A stretch of 64,000 nt of DNA from Mycolicibacterium parafortuitum (GTDB lineage: Bacteria; Actinomycetota; Actinomycetes; Mycobacteriales; Mycobacteriaceae): NCBI RefSeq assembly GCF_010725485.1, contig NZ_AP022598.1:1364001-1428000 (forward strand), given 5' to 3'. Below are positions 16,527 to 27,273 of this stretch, piece by piece (position 1 is the stretch's first letter; each line of letters starts with the position of its first letter). The notes under the pieces were generated by a model that saw nothing but the letters and a program-made list of their open reading frames with translations, did no database searches and was not told the origin of the DNA. The translations under genes and the position numbers were made by a program.

Positions 16527-17834
16527 TCACCATTCGTCGTCCTCGTCTTCGCTGAGATCATGATCGAGCGGAGCGGGTACGTTCAGCCCGGGCTTGCTGC
16601 CACCGCCACTCTTTCCGCGCTGCCCCAACATGCCCATCGGCCCGCCGCCGCCCATCGCGCCGCCCCCGACCGGGGCGACACCGGCGCCGGCGCCCGAACC
16701 CGCCCCGGCACCCACCGCCACCGAGGCGGTGGGCTGCTGTCCGGAGCCGACCAGGCCGGCCATCAACGGCGTCTGCGGCGCAGAGCCCCCGGCACCGGGC
16801 AGCGACGCCGCACGGATCAGGCCCGCCCCGGTCGCGGGTCCGCTGCCTCCGATCGCGGGATGGTTGGAGAACGGCGTGGCACCGAGCATTCCGACCTGAG
16901 CGCCCTTGTCGCCGTTCATCATTCCGCCGAACAGCGACGACATCTGCTGCAGCGGTTGGCTGAGCTGCTGAAACGGTTGGGTGACCCCTTGCATCATCTG
17001 CTGGGGCAGCTGCCCGAGGCTCGATCCGAGCTGGGACACCATCTGCATCCCGTTCTGCATCCCCTGCTGCGGCGCGTCCTGCAGCAGTCGCCCCTCATCG
17101 GACTGCGTCTGCATCCTTCCGGCGTTGTGCGCCGTCGCCTCCATCCGTCCGGCCACCTGGTTGGCGGTGTCCAGCTTGGCGGTCGAGCTGACCTTGGCGA
17201 TGGTCGCGTTGCGCATCACCGCTTCGCCCGCACCGGGTGCGGCGCCGGACATCGCCGTCGCCAGGGCTCCTTCCGAGCCCGTCGGAACGGTGATCGGTTT
17301 CGGCGGCGCCACCGGTTCGAACGTTGTGTTGAGTACGGTCTCGGTTTCGTAGGCCGTCATCACTGCGGCGGCCTGATTCCACATCCTGACATAGTCCGCC
17401 TCGTTCACCGCGATCGGGATGCCGTTGACACCAAGGAAATTGGTCGCATGCAGGGTCGCGTTGGTGACGTGGTTCAGCTCGATCTCTGGGAGCTGCGGGG
17501 TGCCGGTGGCCGCAACAGTCCACGAGCTCGCCTGCGCAGAAGCCTGCAACGCACGCTTGTGGGCCTGCAGCGAGAGCATGCGCAACCACAGCACCATCGG
17601 CATCGCGGCCATGATCGCCTGCTCGGCGGCTACACCCTGCCAGTTCTGTGCCAGGGACGCCAGGCTGGAGGCCAGTTCGTCAGCTTGGGTTTCCAGCGAT
17701 ATCGCGAACGCTTCCCAGCCGGCCGCGGCCTGAAGCATCGGCACCGCACCCGCACCCGCCTGCAGGCGCGAGGTGTTGATCTCGGGTGGAAACGCCACCC
17801 AAGACGGTGGGACGGGGATACCGATGTTGGCCAT
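16527..17834 (-). CDS. PPE68: PPE family protein PPE68
   Basis: PPE68 is the ESX-1-linked PPE protein that pairs with PE35 and is bound by EspG1. The 435-residue product has the PPE domain (about 1-175) with AFPPEIN near residue 15 and the WxG motif (NWQGVAAEQA, near 65). The remainder is Gly/Gln/Met-rich without a PGRS or MPTR repeat, and the protein ends in an acidic DLSEDEDDEW tail. It starts 30 bases after the PE35 stop with no clear ribosome site, consistent with read-through or coupling in the PE35-PPE68-esxB-esxA unit. Confidence 0.95.
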   Translation of the reverse strand: MANIGIPVPPSWVAFPPEINTSRLQAGAGAVPMLQAAAGWEAFAISLETQADELASSLASLAQNWQGVAAEQAIMAAMPMVLWLRMLSLQAHKRALQASAQASSWTVAATGTPQLPEIELNHVTNATLHATNFLGVNGIPIAVNEADYVRMWNQAAAVMTAYETETVLNTTFEPVAPPKPITVPTGSEGALATAMSGAAPGAGEAVMRNATIAKVSSTAKLDTANQVAGRMEATAHNAGRMQTQSDEGRLLQDAPQQGMQNGMQMVSQLGSSLGQLPQQMMQGVTQPFQQLSQPLQQMSSLFGGMMNGDKGAQVGMLGATPFSNHPAIGGSGPATGAGLIRAASLPGAGGSAPQTPLMAGLVGSGQQPTASVAVGAGAGSGAGAGVAPVGGGAMGGGGPMGMLGQRGKSGGGSKPGLNVPAPLDHDLSEDEDDEW

Positions 17835-17864
17835 GGCTGAAGCAGACTCGAATGAGACGTTTGC

Positions 17865-18161
17865 CTAGATGAGCGTCGTGCCGATCGCCACGTCGGTCGC
17901 CTCGTAGGCCACCGACGATTCGATGACGGCGGCGCCTGCGCGGGCGATCTCCTGCTGGGCCAGCGCGTTGATCCCGAGGGTCTGCACACCCTCGGACGCG
18001 AAGCTCAACGCCGCGGTGGCCGAGATCTCGTCGACGCCGGCCGGGGCCAGCGCGCTGACCTCGACGGTCGCCGCCGTGCCGACGCCGAGGCCACGCGCCC
18101 CGTTGGCGGTGACCTGTCCGCCGATTCCTGCGGCCGCGGGATTGTGCGCAAGTGGCTGCAT
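17865..18161 (-). CDS. PE35: PE family protein PE35
   Basis: PE35 is the small partner of PPE68. The 98-residue product is a PE-type helical hairpin (MQPLAHNPAAAGIGGQV at the start) with YxxxD (YEATD, near residue 91) at the C-terminus. Like M. tuberculosis PE35 it lacks the literal Pro-Glu pair. The ATG at 18161 is chosen because AGGAG lies eight bases upstream; an ATG at 18177 sits on top of that site. It begins the substrate operon, after an AT-rich spacer. Confidence 0.94.
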   Translation of the reverse strand: MQPLAHNPAAAGIGGQVTANGARGLGVGTAATVEVSALAPAGVDEISATAALSFASEGVQTLGINALAQQEIARAGAAVIESSVAYEATDVAIGTTLI

Positions 18162-18337
18162 TTGCTGTCTCCTCATAGTGTGAAACACATTGATGTATTT
18201 AACTTTGGCAAAGATGCTGGCGCAGAATCGCTCACAATTTTTACTGCCCGGACAATAACTATTTGCGAGGGCGCTATTTGATTTGCTGGAGTACCGCTTC
18301 ACCCATATTAACCGCAATCCGTGGGGGGTCGGGACAC
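18162..18337 (-). promoter_or_regulatory. AT-rich spacer upstream of PE35, likely promoter region
   Basis: This 176-bp gap between eccCb1 and PE35 is clearly richer in A+T (about 45% GC by eye) than the flanking genes. On the minus strand it has TANNNT-type hexamers such as TATTGT at 18257-18252, but no confident -35 partner. It probably gives PE35-PPE68-esxB-esxA a promoter of its own and may bind a nucleoid-type regulator. Confidence 0.45.
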
Positions 18338-20089
18338 TTATTCTTCGGGTGGATCCACATAGGCTGCCTGGATCACTTCCTTGACGTCGGGAGTCACCCA
18401 GAACGCCTGCCCGGGGGGCCGCTTCTTGACGACGATCTCCCGCGACGGGAAATCCTGTCGCTCCCCGGACAGGAACATCGTCGGTGTTCCCGACCCGTAC
18501 GCCGCGCCGACGAACTTGTCCATCGTCGCCCGGCTGGCATGGCTGATCTGACAGGTGACCACCAGGTGCAGTCCGATGTCGGCCGCCGCGGGCAGCAATG
18601 GTCCCAGCGGAGCCATCGGCGGCATCATGGCTCCCGCGGCCGTGATCATGTGCCAGTCGTCGACCAGCAGCACGATGTCGGGTCCTTCCCACCACGAGCG
18701 CGCCCGCAGCTGCGACGGTGTCAGGTCCGCCGGCGGCAGCCGCTTGGACAAGATCACCGCCAGCGCCTTGATCGACTCCTCGAGAGCACCCTGGTTGCGA
18801 TTGATCGCTCCGGCCGGGAGCAGGTGGCTCTCCGGGACGGCCTCCAACAGGCCCGACCGATAGTCGGCGATCATGAACCGCACCTGCTTGGGGCTGTTGC
18901 GCGCGCAGATCGCCTGGGCGACCGCGTGCGCGATTGTGGTCTTACCCGATTTGGGCGCCCCGAAGATCAACTGATGCGGCGTGCTGAACATGTGGTTGTA
19001 CGCCACCGTGAGATCCGCTTCCCGCAGGCCCACCGGGATCGTCCAGCGCGTGCGGTAATCGGAGTCGGGCCCGGGCGGGTTCTGATCCATGTCGCGCAGA
19101 TGAATCCGGCTGGGCAGCACCCGAACCGGCGGTGCCTCGTCGGTGTGACGTGCCGAGATCTCCTTCACCGCGGCGGTCATCGCCGGCACCAGACCCTCGG
19201 CGCTGTGCACGCCATCGAGCCGGGGCACCCCGATCATCAAATGGTGCTTCTCCGTCGACACCGCGCGCCCTGGCCGGTTCACCGGAATCTCGCGGGTGAC
19301 GCGGTCGATCTGAGTCTCGTTGACATCACCGAGCCGGAACTCGATCTTGGTGCCGAGGTAGTCGCGGATCCGCGCCCGCAGCTCCGTCCACCGCGGCGTC
19401 GAGATCATCGTGTGCACGCCATAGGCCAGACCCTGCCCTGCGATGTCCTGCACCGTCGGTTCCAGCGCGTCGAACTCCGCCGCGAACGCCGGCCACCCGT
19501 CGATCACCAGGAACACGTCGCCGAACGGGTCCGCCGACGCCGGATGGCTCGGGTCCTCGCGCATCGCGCGGTAGTCGGCAACCGAGCCCACCCGGTGTTG
19601 CTTGAACATCTGCTCACGTTGTCGTAGAACGGTTTTCACCTCGGCGACGACGCGGTTGACCCGGTCGGGCTCCGCACGGGTCGCCACGCCTCCGACGTGT
19701 GGCAGGTCCTCGACGTACATCAGGCCGCCACCTCCCATGTCCACGCAGTAGAACTGGATCTGCCGCGGGGTGTGCGAGGCGGCGGCCGACAGGATGAATG
19801 TCTGCAGCAGCGTCGACTTGCCGGTCTGCGGAGCGCCGCCGATCGCGATGTTGCCTGCCGCCGTGGTCAGGTCGATCCCCCACACCTCCTGGCGGTGTCT
19901 GCGGGGCTCGTCCATGACGCCGAGACCGACCCGCAACGGGCGCCGCTGATAGTCACGGGCGACCAGTTCGTTGACCGGCGTCGGCTGGGCCAACGGCGGC
20001 AGCCACATCCGGTAGGCGTGGTTCTCCCCGGTGGTCAGCTGCTCGAGCACCACCTCGCGCAGCACCTTCTGCCCGGTGTCGATGCTCAT
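18338..20089 (-). CDS. eccCb1: ESX-1 FtsK/SpoIIIE ATPase EccCb1
   Basis: EccCb1 is the soluble half of the split ESX-1 motor and binds the EsxB export signal. The 583-residue protein contains two FtsK/SpoIIIE-type ATPase domains, with Walker A motifs [12 protein letters not shown] (about residue 86) and [14 protein letters not shown] (about 378). M. tuberculosis EccCb1 is 591 residues. Its ATG overlaps the eccCa1 stop by ATGA, so the two halves are made together. ESX-1 is the system whose EccC is split in this way, which supports the ESX-1 identity of the locus. Confidence 0.96.
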   Translation of the reverse strand: MSIDTGQKVLREVVLEQLTTGENHAYRMWLPPLAQPTPVNELVARDYQRRPLRVGLGVMDEPRRHRQEVWGIDLTTAAGNIAIGGAPQTGKSTLLQTFILSAAASHTPRQIQFYCVDMGGGGLMYVEDLPHVGGVATRAEPDRVNRVVAEVKTVLRQREQMFKQHRVGSVADYRAMREDPSHPASADPFGDVFLVIDGWPAFAAEFDALEPTVQDIAGQGLAYGVHTMISTPRWTELRARIRDYLGTKIEFRLGDVNETQIDRVTREIPVNRPGRAVSTEKHHLMIGVPRLDGVHSAEGLVPAMTAAVKEISARHTDEAPPVRVLPSRIHLRDMDQNPPGPDSDYRTRWTIPVGLREADLTVAYNHMFSTPHQLIFGAPKSGKTTIAHAVAQAICARNSPKQVRFMIADYRSGLLEAVPESHLLPAGAINRNQGALEESIKALAVILSKRLPPADLTPSQLRARSWWEGPDIVLLVDDWHMITAAGAMMPPMAPLGPLLPAAADIGLHLVVTCQISHASRATMDKFVGAAYGSGTPTMFLSGERQDFPSREIVVKKRPPGQAFWVTPDVKEVIQAAYVDPPEE

Positions 20090-22317
20090 CCGAGCACGCT
20101 CGCGTCCAGGATCGGCGCCGTGGTGAACCGATGGATACGAATGCTGTTGTCTGCGTGCGCGCGCGGAGCGCCGTCGTCGTCACCGGGCCCGACCACCGTC
20201 GGCGCGTACGGGTTGCCGGTGTACACGCTCTGGAATTTCACGGGATCCTCCATCCCCACCCGCAGGAAGCCGACACCGCTCTCCTTGTTGGTGATGTACT
20301 GCGCCTCCGGCGTGCCGATCACCGCCTTGGATTCCGCGGAGCTGGTGGTACGCAGCGCGATTCGGTAGGTCAGGTTGGGTTCGAGTTTGTCGATCCGAGT
20401 GCCGCCGGTATTGAGGGACTGGGTGGCCAGCAACAGATGTACCCGCAGGGATCGGCCCACTCGGCAGATCCGATCGAACAACTGGATGAAGTCGGGGTGG
20501 TTCTGCAGCAGCTCGGCGAACTCGTCGACGACGACGAACAGCGTCGGCAGCGGTGGAAGATCCGCGCCACGCTCCCGGTGCTTCTCGTACTCGGCGACAC
20601 CCGAGAGCGCACCGGCCGCACCGACCTCGATACCGGCCTGGCGCAGGATCGACTGCCTGCGGTCGAGCTCACCGGTGAGCACCTCACCCATGCGGCTGAC
20701 GAGTTCGGCCTCCTCCTCCATGTTGGTCACCACCGCCGCGGTGTGCGGAAGCTTCTCCATCCCGAGGAATGTCGACCCACCTTTGAAATCGGTCAGCAAC
20801 AGGTTCACCTGGTCGGGATGGTGGGTTGCGGCCAGCGACAGGATCAAGGTGCGCAGAAACTCCGATTTGCCGGAACCTGTGGTGCCGATCAGCATTCCGT
20901 GCGGGCCCGCACCGAACTCGGCGCCTTCCTTGATGTCGAGGTACATCACGTCGCCGGTCTTGAGCTCATGCCCGAACGGGATCCGCAGCCGGTCCCGGTC
21001 GCTGTCGGCGAACATCCGCCACCGCGCCGGGGTCACCTCCTCGACCGATTTCGCGCCCACGATCTCGTGCCACTCGGTGGCAACCTTCTTCTGGACCCGG
21101 GTGCCCTTGTCGATGATGGTTCCGGTGATCGACCATCCGGCGAGCTTGCGCGCCACACGCTCGGCCTGCCCCGGGGTCATCTGGTCGACATCACCGGCGA
21201 CCAGCCGGAACGATGCGCCGGGCAGCTTGTCGTCGGCGGTGCCGTCGGCGGCGTTCACCCGGATCCGGTAGGTGGACTTGTGGTTGCCGAGCGTGATGAC
21301 CGTGACGCCGGAACGTCCGTCCATCGGGAATCCCGCTCTGCCGCCGGTCAAGTCGATCACGATGACGTACGGTCCGCTGGGTGTCGCATCGGCGGTGTGG
21401 GGTCCGCGCGCGGTCAGGTCACCGAGCGCGTCCGGACGAGTGAACACCATCCGGGTGTGGCCCGCGGCGTCGGTGTCCGAATCGTGCTGCAGGTGCGGAA
21501 GCCACTTGAGCCACGCCCACATCGGGTCCTCCGGGTCATCGGTCAAGACCCGCATCTGCAGCATGTCCGGCGGATGGAACACCGCCAGGTGGCAGATCAT
21601 CGCGGTGAGGAGCTGCGCCGCGCCGCCGGGGTCGCCGCCGACGGCGATGGTGGGGAAGGTCTTCAGCTGCACCAGCTTCGGGCAATCGTGGATCAGGCCG
21701 TGGGTGCGAAGGAACTTCGTGACCCACATGTGGCTGACCGGCTCGAGGTGCGGTTGCGGCGCCCCGGCCGGACCGGCGAGTTCGGCGCCGACGGACGGCT
21801 TGAGCAACCGGTCGACGGCGGGTTCTGAGCCCAGACCGATCCGGGCGGCCGCGTAGAAGTCGTTGTTCGATGCCCGCGACCACTGCCGGTGCGTCCCGAT
21901 CAGGGACAGCAGGTCATCGGGATGCGGTGCGTGGTAATTGAAGAACGCGACTTGTGCGGCCGCCGAGGACGTGACCCGGGTGCGCAACCCCGCCAGGTAC
22001 CTCAGATACTCCTTGCGGTCGGCGTTGATCTCGGGCATCTTCTTGCCACCGCCTCCACCGCCGGCCATCATGCCGACGGCGCCCATCACCACCATCATCG
22101 GCATCATCAGCATGTACGGCGAAAAGCTGCGCAAGCCACCGAAGATCAGGATGGCGATCATGCCGAGCATGCAGCCGCCCATCACCCACGGCAGCGCCTT
22201 CTGCATGCCTGATGGCGGGATGTCGACCCCGAGATCCTCGGGCGGGGTGACGTTGATCTCGCCCGGGGTCAGCCGCGGCCCGCGCTTGATGATCGGCGTG
22301 AACTTCCGGGTCGTCAT
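20086..22317 (-). CDS. eccCa1: ESX-1 FtsK/SpoIIIE ATPase EccCa1
   Basis: EccCa1 is the membrane half of the ESX-1 motor. The 743-residue protein has two transmembrane helices (about 40-58 and 63-85), a stalk region, and one FtsK/SpoIIIE ATPase domain with Walker [13 protein letters not shown] near residue 478 and [10 protein letters not shown] as Walker B. Length matches M. tuberculosis (747). It overlaps eccB1 upstream and eccCb1 downstream by four bases each. Confidence 0.97.
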   Translation of the reverse strand: MTTRKFTPIIKRGPRLTPGEINVTPPEDLGVDIPPSGMQKALPWVMGGCMLGMIAILIFGGLRSFSPYMLMMPMMVVMGAVGMMAGGGGGGKKMPEINADRKEYLRYLAGLRTRVTSSAAAQVAFFNYHAPHPDDLLSLIGTHRQWSRASNNDFYAAARIGLGSEPAVDRLLKPSVGAELAGPAGAPQPHLEPVSHMWVTKFLRTHGLIHDCPKLVQLKTFPTIAVGGDPGGAAQLLTAMICHLAVFHPPDMLQMRVLTDDPEDPMWAWLKWLPHLQHDSDTDAAGHTRMVFTRPDALGDLTARGPHTADATPSGPYVIVIDLTGGRAGFPMDGRSGVTVITLGNHKSTYRIRVNAADGTADDKLPGASFRLVAGDVDQMTPGQAERVARKLAGWSITGTIIDKGTRVQKKVATEWHEIVGAKSVEEVTPARWRMFADSDRDRLRIPFGHELKTGDVMYLDIKEGAEFGAGPHGMLIGTTGSGKSEFLRTLILSLAATHHPDQVNLLLTDFKGGSTFLGMEKLPHTAAVVTNMEEEAELVSRMGEVLTGELDRRQSILRQAGIEVGAAGALSGVAEYEKHRERGADLPPLPTLFVVVDEFAELLQNHPDFIQLFDRICRVGRSLRVHLLLATQSLNTGGTRIDKLEPNLTYRIALRTTSSAESKAVIGTPEAQYITNKESGVGFLRVGMEDPVKFQSVYTGNPYAPTVVGPGDDDGAPRAHADNSIRIHRFTTAPILDASVLG

Positions 22318-23795
22318 CGCCCACCTCCGTCACCGGCCGCGGTCGCGGACTCACCACCGGCCCTGCGCGGATTCGGGTTCGGCGGCAGCGTGTCATGTTC
22401 GACGAGTGCGCCCTGCTGCGAGAGCACGGGGCCGTCCACCAACAGGCCCACCACCTGCCACGGTGCTGTGGCCGGTGCCGTCAGCCCCAGCTTGGCAGCG
22501 GTCTCCTGATCCGGCAGGCCGTAGCGGACGCCCTGCGGGTCGATGTAGTACAGGTTCTCGCCGTATCGCGGGTCCGGCGACTGAAGTTGGATGTACTGGC
22601 CGCCGCCGATGTAGACCGTCGCATCGCCGGTGATCTGGTCGATGCCCGTGGTCAGCGCGGCAGGCGGCAACGGGAGGCGGCGCCCGGCGATCACGGAGAT
22701 CTCGGGAGCCTGGTCACCGGCGACGCGCTGCCACGACCAGCACAGCGTCGGAAGCTGTTCACGCGACAGCACATCCATCGGCACATCCGGCAGCGGGGAG
22801 CCGTACACCTGCTCGGGCACCCGGGCCACGGCGCTCGATTCCATCCCTGGCGGCTCGACCAGTCCGTAGGAGTTCGTCGCGCGCAGCGCGGCGGCGGTGG
22901 TGTCGTTCACCTTCGCGACGCCGGTGGGCAGCACCACATGGTGCTGGGCGTCGGCGCGGTCGTCCGGACCGGTCATCGTCGCGAACACCGAACCGATCAC
23001 CAGCTGCGGCGGCAGCCCGAGCGTGTTCGGGGCACCGGCTCCCGGGATCGCGGGCAGCCGCCAAGGACCCGCGTCGGGCAGCGCGTTGAACAGCCCCTCC
23101 GAGATCGGAGTGGGCCGTGCGGTCACCGGGATCCCGACCGCCGAGGTCACCGCACGGTCGGCGAGGTCGATCAGGTGCCTGCCCGCGGCGGTGACGAGCC
23201 AGTTCTGGTTCTCGTAGGTGACGAGCATGCCCTGCTCGGGCCGCATCTCGCCGACGGTCGCGTCCAGCGCCAGCGGGGTGACCAGGACCGAGGACTCCAC
23301 GGCGGGCGCCACGCTGTCGGGCTTGATCACGGTGTCGCACAGGCTCCACTGCGAATCGGCGGACGACGACACCGGCGTCGCGTACGGTGCGCCGGGGATT
23401 CCGACCGGCTGCCCCTTCGGCATCGTGTTCAGCTCTTCGGATTTCACCGCAACGGGCTCCTTGCCGTCACCGAGGATCAGCCGTGCCGAGGTCAGGTTGT
23501 ACACGGGCCGCAGCTGGGCGCTGTTCGGCAGCACGAGGTAGAGCTGGTTGGTCGAGCGATCGACGAGCAGGGTGTCCTCGCCGCGCTTGCCCAGCGGTTT
23601 GAAATAGGCCAGCAGGACCGCACCGACGCATATCAGCACCGACAGGACGATGCCCGCGGTGACCGCGCGGCTGTAGAACTGCAACGGATCGTCGAACATC
23701 CGGGTGTCGCGCCGCACGATCGCGTGCTCGACGCGGCGGAGCAGAAACCGCCAGCCGCTGACCTGAACCTTGGTGGTGAGCCTGAATCCCGCCAC
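22314..23795 (-). CDS. eccB1: ESX-1 membrane complex component EccB1
   Basis: EccB1 is a channel subunit with a large periplasmic domain. The 493-residue protein has the conserved N-terminal [20 protein letters not shown] segment, one transmembrane helix (about 45-65) and a long periplasmic part ending in a Pro/Asn/Arg-rich tail. The start is GTG at 23795, three bases after the eccA1 stop. M. tuberculosis EccB1 is 480 residues. Confidence 0.96.
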   Translation of the reverse strand: MAGFRLTTKVQVSGWRFLLRRVEHAIVRRDTRMFDDPLQFYSRAVTAGIVLSVLICVGAVLLAYFKPLGKRGEDTLLVDRSTNQLYLVLPNSAQLRPVYNLTSARLILGDGKEPVAVKSEELNTMPKGQPVGIPGAPYATPVSSSADSQWSLCDTVIKPDSVAPAVESSVLVTPLALDATVGEMRPEQGMLVTYENQNWLVTAAGRHLIDLADRAVTSAVGIPVTARPTPISEGLFNALPDAGPWRLPAIPGAGAPNTLGLPPQLVIGSVFATMTGPDDRADAQHHVVLPTGVAKVNDTTAAALRATNSYGLVEPPGMESSAVARVPEQVYGSPLPDVPMDVLSREQLPTLCWSWQRVAGDQAPEISVIAGRRLPLPPAALTTGIDQITGDATVYIGGGQYIQLQSPDPRYGENLYYIDPQGVRYGLPDQETAAKLGLTAPATAPWQVVGLLVDGPVLSQQGALVEHDTLPPNPNPRRAGGESATAAGDGGGR

Positions 23796-23798
23796 GCG

Positions 23799-25517
23799 TC
23801 ACCCGAGATTCAATCGGGCGTGCACGGAGGTGATCGCGGCGTCGATGTCGTCGCCGGTGATCTCGCTGAGCGTGTCCACGTCGAGGTTGTCGAAGTCCAG
23901 CGAGCGGGCCAACCGCATGTCGCGATTCTGTTCCCCGGCCTCCACCAACTGCCGGGCATATCGGCCGTTACCTGCGATGTCGAGTGCCGGTTTGCCGTTC
24001 GTGGTGCTCTGCGTCAGCAGGGTAGCGGCGTCCAGCACGTGCTTGGCCGCGTCGTCACTGAGGCTCGAATCGTTGCCGGCCGCAATGACCTTTGCGATGT
24101 CGACGATCTCCTCGGGGGAATAGGAGTCGAACTCGATGCGGGTCGCGAACCGCGACCGCAGACCGTCGTTGCTCTCCAGCAGCCGGTCGATGTCGTTGCT
24201 GTAGCCGGCGATGATGACGACCAGCCGGTCACGGTCGTTCTCCATCCGCGCGAGCAGAGTGTCCAGCGCCTCGGTGCCGAACGGGTCGGCACGTCCGTCG
24301 CGCTCCTGCACCAGGGTGTAGGCCTCGTCGATGAACAGCACCCCATCCATCGCACGGTCGATGGTGCGCGCGGTCTTGGCCGACGACTGTCCCTCGTACT
24401 CGGCGACGAAGTCCTTGCGGGAGGTCTCGACCAGTTTCGGTTCGGCGATGACCCCGAGCCCGGCCAGGATCTGCGCGACGACCCGCGCAATGGTCGTCTT
24501 CCCCGTTCCGGGAGGGCCGGTGAAGATCATGTGCTTGGACGCCTGGGCGACCTTCATCCCGCGCGCGGCACGCACTTTCGCCATCTGAGTGGCCGCGCGG
24601 TAGCGCTCGATCTGCTCTTTGACCCTGGTCAGGCCGATCTGGCGGTCCAGCTCGGCCTGCGCTTCGGTCAGCATGCTCTCCCGGCCGGAGTTGTCAGCCT
24701 GTGCGCTGGCGGGATCCCACAGGTCGCGGCGCGACGCGATCTTGTCGGCTGTGGTGGTCTGCAGCCGGTACGACGTATCCCGCAGTGCCGCAGCCACGTC
24801 GGGCGACGGGTGGGAGGCCTGCAGCCATTCGAGCAGGCGCACCGCGGCGTCTTCGTTACCCAACCCGCGATAGGCCATCGCCGAGTACCACGCAATCGCG
24901 CGGTTACAGGCCTGGGCGGCGGGCCCCGAGTTGGCTTCCACCAGACGCCGCTCGGCCTCGGTGAACAGACCGAGGTTGGCTGCGGCGACGCCGTGGGCCA
25001 CCAGCGCCGCACCGGTCAGGAACTTATCCGGCCAGGACGATGCGGTGCGCACCTGATCGATGACATCGCTCCAGCGTTCGGCGGCCGCGTAGATGACCGC
25101 CTTGACCCACGACACCAGATGCTCGCCACCCGCGGCCGGAGCGGTGTCGAGCGCCTCCATCGCGTCGGCGTAGTTGCCCGCCGCCGCCTCGCTGACCGCG
25201 AAGCTCAACGTGATCGACAACGGCGAGTTCACCGGATAGGTAATGTCGCCGAACATTCCGCCGATCGGCACCCGGGCGCCCAGGCTGTTCATCGACACCT
25301 CGGCGGCGCCGGCAAGTTGGCCGAAGTTGTTGCGCGAGTACCACGCCCGGAACATCGTGACCCGGTCGGTGTCACCGCAGCGGATCCGGCCCACCCACGC
25401 ATCGCAGGCGGCTTCGTCGAACGTCGTGATCTCGGTGAACAGTTCGAGCGATCGGGCCTGCGCGGTGGGCAGCAGCCCCACCGCGGTGCCGAAAACACCG
25501 GCGAGTTGGTCAGTCAT
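23799..25517 (-). CDS. eccA1: ESX-1 AAA+ ATPase EccA1
   Basis: EccA1 is a cytosolic AAA+ ATPase that works with EspG and substrate proteins. The 572-residue product has an N-terminal TPR-like helical part (about 1-270) and a C-terminal CbxX/CfqX-type ATPase with Walker A GPPGTGKTTIAR near 334 and Walker B VLFIDEAYT. Length equals M. tuberculosis EccA1 (573). ATG at 25517 is preferred; an in-frame GTG at 25523 would add two residues. Either start overlaps the end of espH, showing coupling. Confidence 0.96.
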   Translation of the reverse strand: MTDQLAGVFGTAVGLLPTAQARSLELFTEITTFDEAACDAWVGRIRCGDTDRVTMFRAWYSRNNFGQLAGAAEVSMNSLGARVPIGGMFGDITYPVNSPLSITLSFAVSEAAAGNYADAMEALDTAPAAGGEHLVSWVKAVIYAAAERWSDVIDQVRTASSWPDKFLTGAALVAHGVAAANLGLFTEAERRLVEANSGPAAQACNRAIAWYSAMAYRGLGNEDAAVRLLEWLQASHPSPDVAAALRDTSYRLQTTTADKIASRRDLWDPASAQADNSGRESMLTEAQAELDRQIGLTRVKEQIERYRAATQMAKVRAARGMKVAQASKHMIFTGPPGTGKTTIARVVAQILAGLGVIAEPKLVETSRKDFVAEYEGQSSAKTARTIDRAMDGVLFIDEAYTLVQERDGRADPFGTEALDTLLARMENDRDRLVVIIAGYSNDIDRLLESNDGLRSRFATRIEFDSYSPEEIVDIAKVIAAGNDSSLSDDAAKHVLDAATLLTQSTTNGKPALDIAGNGRYARQLVEAGEQNRDMRLARSLDFDNLDVDTLSEITGDDIDAAITSVHARLNLG

Positions 25518-26025
25518 GGTCACCTATGTAACGGTTCATGAACAGCTCGGCGCGGGCTGTGCGAGCCTGTTCCGGAGTGGGCAGATTCAGATCCCGGGCA
25601 AGGAAGTCCCGGGTCGCCACGCTGTCGTGGCCCTGCTCGCGCATCCCGTCGAGCATCATCGTGTATTGGGCCGATCTGGCATCCTGGGTTGCCAGGCCGG
25701 CGATCACGACGATCTCGTCGGCGAGCATGACCTCGCTGAGCGTTGCCGCGCCGGCCGACAGCTCCACGTCGTGGACACTGCCGTCGATGTAGGTCGTGAC
25801 GGTCACGGTGCCGGGCGGATTCGTGACGGTGAACATCGGCATACTTGCCTCGGAGTCCGCGGAGTCCGGATAGGCATCCGAAGACGGGTAGTCACCGAGG
25901 ATTTCGCTGAGCTCGCTGTCGGCGTGGCTCATGTCGGCGGCAGGCAGGTCGAGCGCCGCCAGGTCGTAGAAGTCCCCGTCCTCGGTGAAATCCGAAGAGT
26001 GGGAACCGGGCGGGGGTTTGGGCAC
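25510..26025 (-). CDS. espH: ESX-1 secretion-associated protein EspH
   Basis: EspH is a small cytosolic ESX-1 protein that helps handle Esp substrates. The 171-residue product is acidic at the start (EDGDFYDLAALDL) and has the conserved FTVTNPPGTVTV and LADEIVVIA..A segments of the M. tuberculosis protein, ending RAELFMNRY. The GTG at 26025 follows an AAAGG site and gives the family length (183 in M. tuberculosis); a long open frame extends further upstream but runs through espG1. It lies between espG1 and eccA1. Confidence 0.9.
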   Translation of the reverse strand: MPKPPPGSHSSDFTEDGDFYDLAALDLPAADMSHADSELSEILGDYPSSDAYPDSADSEASMPMFTVTNPPGTVTVTTYIDGSVHDVELSAGAATLSEVMLADEIVVIAGLATQDARSAQYTMMLDGMREQGHDSVATRDFLARDLNLPTPEQARTARAELFMNRYIGDHD

Positions 26026-26041
26026 CGTGTCTTCGCCTTTC

Positions 26042-26908
26042 CTAGTACGCGAAGGAGTGGTGGCGCTCCGGTGCGCCGACGTCCTTGTGCTCGAACCATG
26101 ATGCGGAGGGCAGGAATTCGACGAGGCCGTCGAGCGCACGTTGCAGGTTCTCCTGCGTGCCCGGCAGGAAGCTTCCGTACAGTTCGCCGTTGACGCGCCG
26201 CGGAATCGACACGATGCGGCCGTGTGAGCAGTCCAGCACACCGGCGCCGACGCCCGCCTCGGAGTGCGTCCCACCCGGATGCCGTTCGCCGGCGGTGATC
26301 TCCACCCAGCTGTGCGGTGCGGCGATCGCTTCGGCGTAGATCTTCGCCGAGTGAGGCGGCTGGCCGTAGCCGCTGAGCTGCTCCGCAGTGCGGGTCTCGG
26401 CCAGGGCGCTGACGATGCCGGTGAGCGGCTCGACATCGGCCGGCGTCCCGGCGCCGATGACGACCGTCAGCATCGCCGCAAGCCCGATCTGCGGCGCGAC
26501 CCGTTGCAGGACCAGCATCTGGTCGTCGCGAGCGGCGACGACGTGCCGATCACCCTTGCGGCACACCACGAATCGCACCATCTTCTCGCCGTCATCGCGG
26601 CGCCACCATCGGCAATCCAGGGTCCGGTCGGCACGGCTGAGCGTGTCCACCATCGCCGCCACCTCGGGGTGTGGGCCTCCGTGGGCATCCAGGATTCCCT
26701 GTGCCGTCAGGTCGCGCGTCACCTGATCCCAGACGAGCGTGCGTTGGTCCTCATAGGGGATGTTCGGTCGGATTCCCAGCGCCGGCGGAAAGTCGACGAG
26801 TTGCAGGCGGTCGGCGATGACAAGCATCCCGTCGATCGTGACCTCGACCCCCACCACATCGTCGTAGTGGGTGGGTTCGAGGTTCCGAAACAGCGGTCCG
26901 GTCACCAC
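26042..26908 (-). CDS. espG1: ESX-1 chaperone EspG1
   Basis: EspG1 is the cytosolic chaperone that binds the tip of the PE35-PPE68 pair and keeps it export-competent. The 288-residue product contains VGVEVTIDGMLVIADRL near the N-terminus and a C-terminal LPSASWFEHKD region, in keeping with EspG1 (283 residues in M. tuberculosis). Two GTG codons at 26908 and 26905 could each be the start. It is the first gene of the minus arm here: upstream is a divergent spacer and not espE-espF. Confidence 0.92.
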   Translation of the reverse strand: MVTGPLFRNLEPTHYDDVVGVEVTIDGMLVIADRLQLVDFPPALGIRPNIPYEDQRTLVWDQVTRDLTAQGILDAHGGPHPEVAAMVDTLSRADRTLDCRWWRRDDGEKMVRFVVCRKGDRHVVAARDDQMLVLQRVAPQIGLAAMLTVVIGAGTPADVEPLTGIVSALAETRTAEQLSGYGQPPHSAKIYAEAIAAPHSWVEITAGERHPGGTHSEAGVGAGVLDCSHGRIVSIPRRVNGELYGSFLPGTQENLQRALDGLVEFLPSASWFEHKDVGAPERHHSFAY

Positions 26909-27273
26909 AGAGCGCCTCCCCCGGGATCAGGCATTGCTTTGCCACACCCCCTTGGAACATCGATCTGGACCATCTGGCACATCCCTTCCTCGGGGGACTG
27001 TACCAGCGGTATTGGAGGGTCAAGCACACTATTTTTCCCGATCGCGGCCCGCTGCATGCACTGCGTGGAGAAACTGCGTGACCGGCGAGTTTCGCTCTGC
27101 ACCAGGGTGTTTGACGTTAGCGAAAATTTTAGGCCGACGTTCACCGCTTTCGGACGCCCGGCCCGATGCCTGCGCACAACGGTTGCGACAAAGCATCCGT
27201 CGGGTTCCCCGCCGACCCTTCGCAGCCTGGATGGACTTGTTTGCTGGGGTAGGAGTACGGCTAGGCTTGAGGA
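26909..27273. promoter_or_regulatory. Divergent spacer between espG1 and the Rv3860-like gene
   Basis: This 365-bp region carries no credible gene. At its right end TAGGCT (27262-27267) lies six bases before the GTG at 27274, the layout of a mycobacterial leaderless promoter. An AT-rich patch (27108-27140) near the middle may serve the espG1 direction. No remnant of espE or espF is recognisable in it. Confidence 0.6.

Noticed and set aside
22395..25541. 1048-codon open frame antisense to eccB1 and eccA1
   Set aside because: Same antisense artefact of high third-position GC; no motif, and two well-supported genes lie opposite.
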